Below are positions 1-5,641 of a stretch of DNA of 15,620 nucleotides, one piece after another. Made by a program: the position numbers and the translations under genes. This DNA comes from CAYGBM01 sp964348225 (GTDB lineage Bacteria; Patescibacteriota; Minisyncoccia; Minisyncoccales; CG1-02-41-26): NCBI GenBank assembly GCA_964348225.1, contig CAYGBM010000039.1, forward strand, positions 1 to 15,620, given 5' to 3'. The notes beneath the pieces were generated by a model, which was given only the letters and a program-made list of their open reading frames with translations, had not been told where the DNA came from and ran no database searches. Position 1 is the stretch's first letter. Each line of letters opens with the position of its first letter.

Positions 1-330
1 GTTATACAGAGTATATGCTGTCTGGAAAAGAAAAACCCCTTATGTTAAAAGGGTTGCTCAAACAGGGTTAAAACATAGTTTACCGCAGAAGGTCTTGACA
101 TAAGATTCCAGGACTCGAACCTGGGCTATGCTTATTACCCTTATGCTCCCTGATGACATGGATGTTAAAAACACAGACACCTTAGAACTCCTTGTTTATA
201 TCTCTACACTCCCAGAACCCTCCATCGAGTTCAGTTTAGTTGCCTAACCTATATTACTCTCACTCTATCAAAGAATCAATCCACAAACAAGCCAGGGGAA
301 TTTGCCTCTAAAGAAAAGGGAAACCAAAAT
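1..330. other. Non-coding region with a tRNA T-arm-like hairpin
   Basis: I see no convincing gene here. On the minus strand, 108-124 forms a textbook T arm: stem CCAGG, loop TTCGAGT, stem CCTGG, followed by AATCTTA. No standard anticodon arm with T33 and no convincing D arm lie upstream, so this is at most a tRNA remnant or a chance match. A short hairpin (AACCC/GGGTT) lies near 36-58. The stretch is also downstream of the minus-strand gene that ends at 331. Confidence 0.3.
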
Positions 331-1215
331 CTATTTTATATATTTTCCCATCAGGTGCTTAAGACGAGGGTCCTTATCTAACAATCCTGGATTTACGCCA
401 ACCTGAGCAAATACATGGCACCATCCTTCTTCTAATTTATCCGAATACTCATAAGAAATTTTATCTTTAAACAATGTTTCGTCCACCCATTCTAACAACT
501 TATTACCGCTTTCTGTCACAAATATCTTAAACCACTCCTCTCTGTCTTCAGAACCGATAATTTGTGCTTCAATACCTCTCGGTGTCTCTTGGGGTCCTAA
601 TCTTGATGGCAACATAAAAGAACGCCACAGGGCATGCCCAATTTCGTGAAAAGCAGATACTTGTAACTCGTACATCCTTCCTTCAACATCTCCCTCATCA
701 TAAGCGCTTAAATTATGCTTATACAGCCTAATCTTGGCTTTTCCAGACAAAACTCCCATCGCATTCTCTCCTCGTATCCACCTTCCTTTTACAGCCCTTT
801 TATCAATGAATTCCAATGACTCTAGAACAGCAAGAGCTTCTGGGGTTAAAGTGCCTTTTATTTTTTCTTCTAACCTTTGAGTTTCAAGCCCATTCAATGT
901 TTCTGAACCACAAAACTTGGTTTCCAATCCCTCTGCTTTAGCTCGTTCTTCCCAAACAACATCTCCATTCTCCCATTTCTGAAGCGCAAATACTCCAGGA
1001 TTCTTTTCTAAGACTTCCTTTATTGTCATCTCCTCTCCCTGATAATAAGTTGTTCTACCCTCCCAATTCTTTTGCGACGGGAATAAATCCTTCAAAATTT
1101 CTTCTCGTCTCCTTACAAAATCCTCTGCTAATTGCTCTGTCTGTTCTGAAGCCTGTTCTACCGCCCCTTCCCTTGGTTCTCCAAAAGGTACTCGTTCAAT
1201 ATTTGGTTTAAACAT
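331..1215 (-). CDS. Putative HExxH zinc metallopeptidase
   Basis: A 294-residue protein of no family I can name. Its clear feature is HEIGH at residues 190-194, the HExxH zinc-binding and catalytic motif of many metallopeptidases, inside a hydrophobic/aromatic helix (SAFHEIGHALW). A glutamate pair at 262-263 (EEGWCHVF) could supply the third, gluzincin-like ligand; that is inference. The N-terminal 45 residues are charged and probably helical. No signal peptide or membrane segment is visible, so it is probably cytosolic. The ATG at 1215 has no Shine-Dalgarno sequence, but an extended -10 lies about 35 bases upstream. It stands alone on the minus strand; the next minus gene upstream is separated by a terminator. 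A catalytically active protease is likely from the motif but unproven. Confidence 0.75.
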   Translation of the reverse strand: MFKPNIERVPFGEPREGAVEQASEQTEQLAEDFVRRREEILKDLFPSQKNWEGRTTYYQGEEMTIKEVLEKNPGVFALQKWENGDVVWEERAKAEGLETKFCGSETLNGLETQRLEEKIKGTLTPEALAVLESLEFIDKRAVKGRWIRGENAMGVLSGKAKIRLYKHNLSAYDEGDVEGRMYELQVSAFHEIGHALWRSFMLPSRLGPQETPRGIEAQIIGSEDREEWFKIFVTESGNKLLEWVDETLFKDKISYEYSDKLEEGWCHVFAQVGVNPGLLDKDPRLKHLMGKYIK

Positions 1216-1247
1216 AAAATTTCTGTTTTGGTTGTAAGCTCTTAGCT

Positions 1248-1256
1248 ATTATAACA
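1248..1256 (-). promoter_or_regulatory. Extended -10 promoter of the HExxH gene
   Basis: On the minus strand TATAAT (1253-1248) is preceded by TGT, giving the TGn extended -10. The -35 at the expected distance is poor, which is usual for extended -10 promoters. The predicted start is about 25 bases upstream of the ATG at 1215. Confidence 0.5.
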
Positions 1257-1291
1257 AAATCCTCCCTTCGAATCCACGCATAAAAATAACC

Positions 1292-1319
1292 TGAGGGTCT
1301 GAAAATTTTCAGACCCTCA
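1292..1319 (-). terminator. Perfect 14-bp palindromic terminator
   Basis: TGAGGGTCTGAAAA is followed directly by its exact reverse complement. On the minus strand the hairpin is followed by GGTTATTTTT. It lies 45 bases after the lipoprotein stop, between two minus-strand genes. The perfect symmetry could also let it act on the other strand, where a T-rich tract (TATTTATTAT) follows. Confidence 0.75.
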
Positions 1320-1364
1320 TATTTATTATATGATGACGGTAATAGACGAGCGATGGTTCACTCC

Positions 1365-1847
1365 TTAATCGTAATAAACCATCGCTCCCTGGTGGTATGT
1401 TTTTTTCACCTTTTCCCCCGTTCTTAGAGTCCGGTAGAAAACATCGACACCGATATGTGCTTCCACGGCTTTATCGCCCTTCAAAGTAAATCCTTCGGGC
1501 AGATATCGGTAAAGCTTGGCGGTAATATCAAAAACCTGCCTACCCCTCTTTTCAGTAAACCAACCGAAGACCACCACTGGAAAAGAGAAATCCTCAAGCT
1601 TCTTCTGCCCCTCCTTTCTTACAAAGCCTTCAACATTTATAGAAAGGTTCTGCACGGCTTGACCAACATCAAGCTGTACTTCCATAACAACGCCTTTTTC
1701 CTCGTTGTTAGTTGTCCTTACCCAAAGTATTGGATCAGGACGCAGGGCCTTTTCTATCGCCCCTAACCGTGCCTCTATTGGGCCAAGGTTAGTGGCACAA
1801 CCTGTCAGCACAACTAACAGAATCACGACGGAAAAATAAAACCTCAT
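1365..1847 (-). CDS. Putative lipoprotein
   Basis: A 160-residue protein. It has a short basic start (MRFYF), a hydrophobic stretch and the lipobox LTGC with Cys17, so it should be processed by signal peptidase II and lipid-anchored to the outer face of the membrane. The mature part begins with a short helix (IEARLGAIEKAL) and then looks beta-rich, with alternating hydrophobic residues (WVRTTNN, VVMEVQLDV, HIGVDVFYR). I do not recognise a named family. The ATG at 1847 is supported by AAGGAG nine bases upstream; most core genes of this window have no such site. It stands alone between a strong terminator and the tRNA-Ser gene. Confidence 0.75.
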   Translation of the reverse strand: MRFYFSVVILLVVLTGCATNLGPIEARLGAIEKALRPDPILWVRTTNNEEKGVVMEVQLDVGQAVQNLSINVEGFVRKEGQKKLEDFSFPVVVFGWFTEKRGRQVFDITAKLYRYLPEGFTLKGDKAVEAHIGVDVFYRTLRTGEKVKKTYHQGAMVYYD

Positions 1848-1895
1848 TTCTATCTCTCCTTGTTGTGATAATACTGAAAATCACTCTAAGAATCA

Positions 1896-1926
1896 ATTTT
1901 ACGACACAACATTACCATATTGTCAA
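1896..1926 (-). promoter_or_regulatory. Possible promoter of the lipoprotein gene
   Basis: On the minus strand a consensus -35 TTGACA (1926-1921) is followed after 19 bases by TAAAAT (1901-1896). The spacing is longer than ideal, so confidence is moderate. The rest of the gap from 1927 to 2116 holds only short inverted matches (CCCCT/AGGGG) and no gene I can support. Confidence 0.4.
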
Positions 1927-2116
1927 AAAAAATCAACCCCTGTACAGTAAAGTACGAGGCTTGCAATTAATCTGTCAAGTAGGGGAAAATTGTTTATCAC
2001 AGCAAAACACTAACAGAGATTTGGCGAGGAATGCTGCTGTTGGATTCAATCTTGCCTTGTCAAGATGGGAATTATTGTTGAAATGAGCAATTCTTCACGC
2101 CAAAAAAAAGAGATTG

Positions 2117-2202
2117 CGGAGGAGGTGGGGCTCGAACCCACAAGCGAGCGTGAACCCGCACAGTTTAGCAAACTGGTGCCTTACCATTCGGCGCACTCCT
2201 CC
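2117..2202 (-). tRNA. tRNA-Ser(GCT)
   Basis: This 86-base gene has acceptor strands GGAGGAG and CTCCTCC, a long class II variable arm (GCGGGTTCACGCTCGC), T arm GTGGG-TTCGAGC-CCCAC and anticodon loop TTGCTAA. The anticodon GCT reads AGC and AGT serine codons. The discriminator is G73, as is usual for serine. CCA is not encoded. The first anticodon-stem pair (C27/T43) is mismatched. Confidence 0.95.
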
Positions 2203-2213
2203 TGAACAGGTTT

Positions 2214-2242
2214 ATTTTACAGCAAAAAATTGAAAAAAGCAA
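2214..2242 (-). promoter_or_regulatory. Promoter of tRNA-Ser
   Basis: On the minus strand TTGCTT (2242-2237), a 17-base spacer, then TAAAAT (2219-2214), 12 bases before the tRNA. Its -35 lies inside the same hairpin as the -35 of the divergent tRNA-Arg promoter. Confidence 0.55.
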
Positions 2243-2258
2243 TTTTTTGTGGTATAAA
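2230..2258 (+). promoter_or_regulatory. Promoter of tRNA-Arg
   Basis: TTGAAA (2230-2235), a 17-base spacer, then TATAAA (2253-2258), eight bases before the mature tRNA 5' end. The -35 overlaps a perfect 10-bp inverted repeat (CAAAAAATTG at 2223-2232 and CAATTTTTTG at 2240-2249). Confidence 0.75.
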
Positions 2259-2266
2259 CAAATAAC

Positions 2267-2339
2267 GCGCCTGTAGCTCAGCGGACAGAGCACAAAGTTG
2301 CGGACTTTGAGGTCGCAGGTTCAATTCCTGCCAGGCGCA
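2267..2339 (+). tRNA. tRNA-Arg(GCG)
   Basis: A 73-base class I tRNA with acceptor GCGCCTG/CAGGCGC, D arm GCTC...GAGC, anticodon stem CAAAG/CTTTG, loop TTGCGGA and T arm GCAGG-TTCAATT-CCTGC, with discriminator A73. The anticodon at 2300-2302 is GCG, which pairs with CGC and, by wobble, CGT. Bacteria usually read this box with an ACG anticodon edited to ICG by TadA, so G34 here is unusual. CCA is not encoded. Confidence 0.95.
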
Positions 2340-2380
2340 CAGATAAATTAATCTCAGACATATAAAAAATAAAAAAGCGC

Positions 2381-2386
2381 TTGACA
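2381..2386 (+). promoter_or_regulatory. Candidate -35 of the orphan gene at 2460
   Basis: A consensus TTGACA lies about 75 bases upstream of the start codon. The best -10 at a normal distance (TAACCT, 2403-2408, 16-base spacer) is weak, so the promoter is only tentative. Confidence 0.35.
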
Positions 2387-2411
2387 AGACCTCTTTTTTA
2401 TTTAACCTAAA

Positions 2412-2443
2412 ACTATATCGCTTAGAGACTATATTGCTTAGAG
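2412..2443 (+). repeat. 16-bp tandem repeat in the leader, with an inverted copy after the gene
   Basis: Two adjacent 16-base copies (ACTATATCGCTTAGAG and ACTATATTGCTTAGAG) differ at one base. The core CGCTTAGAGACT (2419-2430) recurs in inverted orientation as AGTCTCTAAGCG at 3363-3374, just after the stop codon. The two ends of the transcript could therefore pair over 12 bases, or the copies could bound an inserted cassette. Confidence 0.6.
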
Positions 2444-2459
2444 AGAAAGGAGGAATACT

Positions 2460-3356
2460 ATGGGCGCTGCATCAAAACTACCCCAAACCAAAGAAGAGGT
2501 ATTAAGCTCACCCTTAATTCAGGCCATGTTGGAGATGATGAGGGCCATTGAGCCATTAGTATCTCTTGAAGAATCCTCTAGCGCCAGGTTGGTGCAAATG
2601 AATAAAGGGCTAGCAAAAGGCCAAGCCATTCTCAAAACAAGGCCTGTGCCTGGCGTAGGGAAAACGCTTCGCATTATAAGAGCCAGAGAACACACTGATA
2701 GGGTGCATCTAATCGCTGGCGACCAAGCGCCAGACGATGAATATGCTCCTCTGCCCGACAATTACGAAGAATGGAAGGGCGCTGTAACTGAAGCCTTGGG
2801 AAAAAACGGTTCAAAAATGATAAGCGCAGCATCTCTGCTACTTCTGGCTATCTGCGTAGCGTACGATGAAGATATTGTCATCACCCCGGATCTTTTCAGG
2901 CTTGTATATAACGGGGTGCGCCTAAAAAAACATAAAGATACGCCAGAAGACCCGAGAAAAGCGATCCCAGACCATGTTCACATTTTCTCTCTCGGATTAG
3001 GCGACGGAGATGAAATAAGGGCCGCTAGGACTTTACGACCCGTGATGTATGATCAGGATACAGTGGAACAACTGGCGAAAGGCGCGACAAGCCTGAAAGA
3101 GGCTCTTGAGATGCTAGGGACCGTTAACGCATCCCTAGAGAAAGCTGTGAACAGTTTAAAAAACAATTCCGGCGAAGAGTCATCCCAGAGTCTAAGTCTA
3201 TTAGTTGACCTTCAGACCACCTTAACCGCCTTGAATGGATCAACCAGTGTTCTATCTGGCGCAAATAGCGATATCCAAGCAGCCACAAATGAATTTACAG
3301 CTAACTTAAAACCAACAGACGCAGAAATCGCAGAAATGCGAGAAGAAATGTCGTAA
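2460..3356 (+). CDS. Hypothetical protein, orphan GC-rich gene
   Basis: A 298-residue protein I cannot assign. Visible parts: a helical N-terminal region with MMRAIEPLVSLEESS (residues 26-40), a middle region with a hydrophobic helix (ISAASLLLLAICVAY, 121-135) too short and too close to acidic residues to call a membrane segment, and a long low-complexity helical tail (200-298) rich in Leu, Ser, Thr and Asn that could form a coiled coil. There is no signal peptide. The ATG at 2460 has a very strong SD (AAAGGAGG), unlike the core genes nearby. It stands alone between tRNA-Arg and its own terminator, and is bounded by 12-base inverted repeats. Its codons are GC-richer than those of recG or valS, and a tRNA lies upstream; together these suggest recent acquisition, though no integrase is visible. 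Confidence 0.75.
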   Translation: MGAASKLPQTKEEVLSSPLIQAMLEMMRAIEPLVSLEESSSARLVQMNKGLAKGQAILKTRPVPGVGKTLRIIRAREHTDRVHLIAGDQAPDDEYAPLPDNYEEWKGAVTEALGKNGSKMISAASLLLLAICVAYDEDIVITPDLFRLVYNGVRLKKHKDTPEDPRKAIPDHVHIFSLGLGDGDEIRAARTLRPVMYDQDTVEQLAKGATSLKEALEMLGTVNASLEKAVNSLKNNSGEESSQSLSLLVDLQTTLTALNGSTSVLSGANSDIQAATNEFTANLKPTDAEIAEMREEMS

Positions 3357-3381
3357 TAATAAAGTCTCTAAGCGAAAACAG

Positions 3382-3421
3382 AGCCAGCGAAGGCGTACGC
3401 CTCCGCTGGCTGTAATTTTTT
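3382..3421 (+). terminator. Rho-independent terminator after the orphan gene
   Basis: Arms AGCCAGCG and CGCTGGCT continue, after one A/C mismatch, into AGGCGT/ACGCCT, and a T run follows at 3416-3421. The GC-rich GCCAGC core is shared with the palindrome inside recG (8200-8235), so this may be a member of the same palindromic repeat family reused as a terminator. Confidence 0.85.
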
Positions 3422-3450
3422 ACGAGAAAAACCAAAGGTAAATTAGTTCC

Positions 3451-3495
3451 TAAGATTTATTTTTTCCACAGGCCGTGGACATTGCAAAAATCTTA
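3451..3495 (-). terminator. Composite hairpin downstream of the ferritin-like gene
   Basis: Outer arms TAAGATTT (3451-3458) and AAATCTTA (3488-3495) enclose an inner CCAC/GTGG stem. It begins 16 bases past the stop of the minus-strand ferritin-like gene and may stabilise its 3' end. It lacks a proper U tract on the minus strand, so a classic terminator function is doubtful. The next hairpin (3382-3411) could stop both convergent transcripts. Confidence 0.4.
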
Positions 3496-3511
3496 ATCTA
3501 CGTACAAAACT

Positions 3512-3793
3512 TTAACTCGTTAATTCTTCAACCTCTTTTTTGCCAGCTTCGTTTTCTTTTACCTGCTCTTGGTCAATTCTTAAAAGCATTGTTTCAAACT
3601 CAGCAATATGGGTTTTTTCTTCTTTGGCGATATCCAAAAGAACCTTTCTGATGTTTTCATCGCCTGTCATTGCAGCCATCTGTTCGTAAAAACTAACAGC
3701 GTCCAGTTCAGCTATCATACCAGCCCTTAAAATCTCTCTGTCTATGTTATCTTTGCTCACTTTTTCAAGATTAATGGGTAGTTGTGAAAGCAT
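3512..3793 (-). CDS. Encapsulin-type ferritin-like protein (FLP/EncFtn)
   Basis: A 93-residue all-helical diiron protein. Glu29 (in AELDAV), Glu59 and His62 (in EEKTH) keep the 30- and 3-residue spacing of the metal ligands of encapsulated ferritins (Glu32, Glu62, His65 in Rhodospirillum rubrum EncFtn, from memory). It also closely resembles the N-terminal FLP domain fused to the Pyrococcus furiosus encapsulin shell, down to the ending EVEELTS versus EVKELTG as I recall that protein. Such half-ferritins have one two-helix unit and assemble into oligomers to make the iron-oxidising site. No shell gene lies in the window. I chose ATG at 3793; a TTG at 3805 with GAGG five bases upstream would add four residues (MISS). 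It is last of three minus-strand genes, behind a structured leader. Confidence 0.85.
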   Translation of the reverse strand: MLSQLPINLEKVSKDNIDREILRAGMIAELDAVSFYEQMAAMTGDENIRKVLLDIAKEEKTHIAEFETMLLRIDQEQVKENEAGKKEVEELTS

Positions 3794-3803
3794 AGAACTT
3801 ATC

Positions 3804-3862
3804 AAAAAAGCCTCGCAAGGAGCTAAACTCCTTTTTGTTTTGCAACGAGGAGCTTAGCTCCT
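3804..3862 (-). promoter_or_regulatory. Two-hairpin leader/attenuator before the ferritin-like gene
   Basis: Read on the minus strand: AGGAGC-TAA-GCTCCT (3862-3848), then AAGGAG-TTTAG-CTCCTT (3833-3817), the second enclosed by CCTCG/CGAGG (3850-3846 with 3815-3811), then CTTTTTT. This has the form of an intrinsic terminator ending about ten bases before the ATG, so expression from the upstream Cys-rich gene may be attenuated. The two first-listed stems share bases 3848-3850, so two alternative folds exist. The last GAGG could also serve a TTG start at 3805. Confidence 0.6.
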
Positions 3863-3888
3863 TTGAAAAGCTTGTTGTTTGTAATTGA

Positions 3889-4083
3889 TTACTCTCCAGG
3901 AGCCTCTTCAGGCGCACCCTCTTCTGCAGGCGGTGCTCCTTCTGCTGGTGGTGCTTCAGGAGCTGGAGCTGTTGGAGGCACGCCTTCTGGAGCTGGAGCC
4001 TCTGGTGCTCCTGCTGGAGCCTCTTCTCCTGGAGTTTCCTCCTTATCTGGTTCGTCAGAACCACATCCACAAACTTTACACAT
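3889..4083 (-). CDS. Small MCxxCGC protein with Pro/Ala/Glu-rich tail
   Basis: A 64-residue protein. It starts MCKVCGCG, placing Cys2, Cys5 and Cys7 exactly as in the N-terminal high-affinity nickel site of HypB (MCTTCGC in E. coli, as I recall). There is no GTPase domain; residues 9-18 are acidic (SDEPDKEETP) and the remainder is a low-complexity, acidic Pro/Ala/Glu/Gly tail, likely disordered. Metal binding at the N terminus is inferred from the motif only. The ATG at 4083 has no SD. The gene lies between an ATP-grasp ligase and an encapsulin-type ferritin-like gene on the same strand, which suggests a metal-related role. Because the tail DNA is repetitive, overlapping frames are also open, but only this one has the conserved Cys motif and suits its neighbours. 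Confidence 0.65.
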   Translation of the reverse strand: MCKVCGCGSDEPDKEETPGEEAPAGAPEAPAPEGVPPTAPAPEAPPAEGAPPAEEGAPEEAPGE

Positions 4084-4150
4084 TGTTTTGTTTTTGGGTT
4101 ATTTAATTTCAGCGACCTTTCTTTATATTAGAATCAACTCTATATAAATT

Positions 4151-5353
4151 TTACCTTTTTAAACCGTCAAGCACAATATCCCACACCATTTTAGCAACAG
4201 CATCTCCTTTGCCGTGCGAGGGGAATTGGTGCATATCAAGATAGGGCAGGCTGTTTGTTTCCAAAACAGCTGTTTCTTGCTCTTTATATGATTTTCTAAT
4301 ATCAGGGCAAATAAAGTCAACCCCAATTAAGTCTGCTCTTAAAAGATTGGCGACTTTCAAAAAAAGCTTTCTGTTGTCTTGGTGGGTCTCTTGGGTACAG
4401 CCAATAACATCACAGCCGCAAGAAAGAGTATGCTTTTCCTGAAGGTAAATCTTTTTGTCCTTGGGCAAAACCGCCTTGATGTTCAACCCTTGATTCGAGA
4501 GAGCCTCAATTAGTATAGTGTTGATTGGTATTTTGTGCAAGGTGGTGTTTTTCTGCTCAGCCTCCCCCCTTCCTTTGCCCCTATTTTTTATTTTAATTAG
4601 CTCCTCTATGGTTGAGGTGCCATCGCCTGTCACATTAGCTCTGTCTCTTTCACAGACAAAAACATGTTTACTGGCAATCACGCTGGCTCGAAACAAAGTT
4701 CCTGGAATGTGCTTTTCCACAATAAAGTCGGGTCTGAAAACCTTAGCAATTTTTATTGCTTCAATTAATTTCTCTTTGGAGTTTATGGCGCACGTAATGT
4801 GGACGCTCAAAGAACCACTATTTGGCTTCACCACCACAGGATAGCCAATTTGCTCAGCAAACTTTACTGCTTTTTCTTTGCTCAAAAAGAGCCTGCCTTG
4901 AGCTGTTGGGATATTGTTTTTTTCCAAGAGCTGCTTGGCTTTGTATTTGTCATCAATTTCAAAGCGGGTTTTTCTTGCAGCCAATGGAATGCTCTCATAA
5001 TAACGCCTTTTCTTACTAAAATAAAATCTAAAATCATTGGTATATTTACCCAAAAGCTTAACAGCCTTAATATCCAAGTTCCTTTTTTTTGCCTCTTTCA
5101 AAAAAATAAGCTCTCTGTTGGTAAACCTTGTTTCGTCAGGCTCATCTTCAAATCTCACTATTCTTGCTAAAGCCAAGGCTTCCATCAGCAGACCCCATAA
5201 AGTATTTGAAATCAGCTCGCCCCTGCCCCTAGGCAAACCCCTTAACAATTCAACCACGGGAAATGCCGCTTTCTCCAGATAATATTGGGCATAAAAAGGA
5301 AAATGGCGCTTTCTCTTGGTTGGTGAACAATGAGAACAATATTCTTTTTTCAT
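4151..5353 (-). CDS. ATP-grasp ligase, cyanophycin synthetase/GshF-like
   Basis: A 400-residue ATP-grasp enzyme, a fold that joins a carboxylate (activated as acyl phosphate) to an amine. The central lid region shows YPVVVKPNSGS (171-181), EKHIPGTLFR (213-222) and VTGDGTSTIEELI (241-253), the last matching the GDG..TI.ELI segment of the ATP-grasp parts of CphA and GshF. The C-terminal part gives the Mg/ATP site in LIGVDFICPDI (342-352) and VLETNSLPYLDMH (363-375). There is no Mur-ligase-like domain as in full CphA, so cyanophycin synthesis cannot be claimed; the substrate is unknown. Residues 6-9 form CxxC near a basic segment. A good promoter precedes it, 24 bases of leader, with no SD. It is 67 bases upstream of the Cys-rich gene and may be co-transcribed with it. 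Confidence 0.85.
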   Translation of the reverse strand: MKKEYCSHCSPTKRKRHFPFYAQYYLEKAAFPVVELLRGLPRGRGELISNTLWGLLMEALALARIVRFEDEPDETRFTNRELIFLKEAKKRNLDIKAVKLLGKYTNDFRFYFSKKRRYYESIPLAARKTRFEIDDKYKAKQLLEKNNIPTAQGRLFLSKEKAVKFAEQIGYPVVVKPNSGSLSVHITCAINSKEKLIEAIKIAKVFRPDFIVEKHIPGTLFRASVIASKHVFVCERDRANVTGDGTSTIEELIKIKNRGKGRGEAEQKNTTLHKIPINTILIEALSNQGLNIKAVLPKDKKIYLQEKHTLSCGCDVIGCTQETHQDNRKLFLKVANLLRADLIGVDFICPDIRKSYKEQETAVLETNSLPYLDMHQFPSHGKGDAVAKMVWDIVLDGLKR

Positions 5354-5383
5354 AATCGCAATTCTCTGAACACAGCTTGTTAT

Positions 5384-5412
5384 ATTCTATCCTCCGTTCC
5401 TCAACTTTGCAA
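5384..5412 (-). promoter_or_regulatory. Promoter of the ATP-grasp gene
   Basis: On the minus strand TTGCAA (5412-5407), a 17-base spacer, then TAGAAT (5389-5384). The predicted start is about 24 bases before the ATG at 5353. Confidence 0.65.
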
Positions 5413-5426
5413 CCTTCTGAATCCAT

Positions 5427-5458
5427 CTCTCGGTTTTACACCGGGAGGTCTTTTTTTT
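5427..5458 (+). terminator. Orphan plus-strand terminator
   Basis: CTCTCGGT (5427-5434) pairs with ACCGGGAG (5440-5447) over a 5-base loop, and eight T residues follow at 5451-5458. No plus-strand gene lies upstream, as 4151-5353 is coded on the other strand. It may insulate the next gene, end an antisense transcript, or be left from a lost gene. Confidence 0.6.
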
Positions 5459-5485
5459 AAACCTCGGCTTATTCACACAAAGCTA

Positions 5486-5514
5486 TTGACAAGGGTATTT
5501 GACAGGTATAAATT
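5486..5514 (+). promoter_or_regulatory. Promoter of the secreted orphan gene
   Basis: TTGACA (5486-5491) followed by TATAAA (5507-5512, 15-base spacer) or TAAATT (5509-5514, 17-base spacer). A second TTGACA lies at 5499-5504. The predicted transcript starts near 5520, leaving a leader of about 120 bases. Confidence 0.6.
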
Positions 5515-5590
5515 GAAATTAGAGTGTCAGCATGCTGCGCTCTGCTATGGGAGAGTTCTTTTCATAACGAGGGGGCGATAAAACCAAAAT

Positions 5591-5634
5591 CAACCTCTCT
5601 GCAAACCGGGCTTACGAGCCCAGAAAGGAGGTTG
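5591..5634 (+). promoter_or_regulatory. Leader hairpin that can hide the SD
   Basis: CAACCTC (5591-5597) pairs exactly with GAGGTTG (5628-5634), which contains part of the AAAGGAGG ribosome-binding site, and encloses a second stem GGGCT-tacg-AGCCC (5608-5621). When folded, the SD of the gene at 5642 is paired. Upstream in the same leader, CAGCATGCTG (5528-5537) is a further palindrome. This suggests translational control; I do not recognise a known riboswitch class. Confidence 0.6.
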
Positions 5635-5641
5635 TTTCAAA

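Noticed and set aside
104..200. Complete tRNA gene on the minus strand
   Set aside because: Only the T arm is good. The best anticodon hairpin has no T33 and a mismatch, and the acceptor and D arms are missing or poor.
1865..2086. Plus-strand frame of 73 codons between lipoprotein and tRNA-Ser
   Set aside because: No SD, no recognisable composition or motif, and it overlaps the likely promoter of the lipoprotein gene.
3863..4147. Plus-strand Ser/Gly/Ala-rich reading frame
   Set aside because: It is the complement of the Pro/Ala/Glu tail of the minus-strand MCKVCGC gene; low-complexity GC-rich DNA keeps several frames open.
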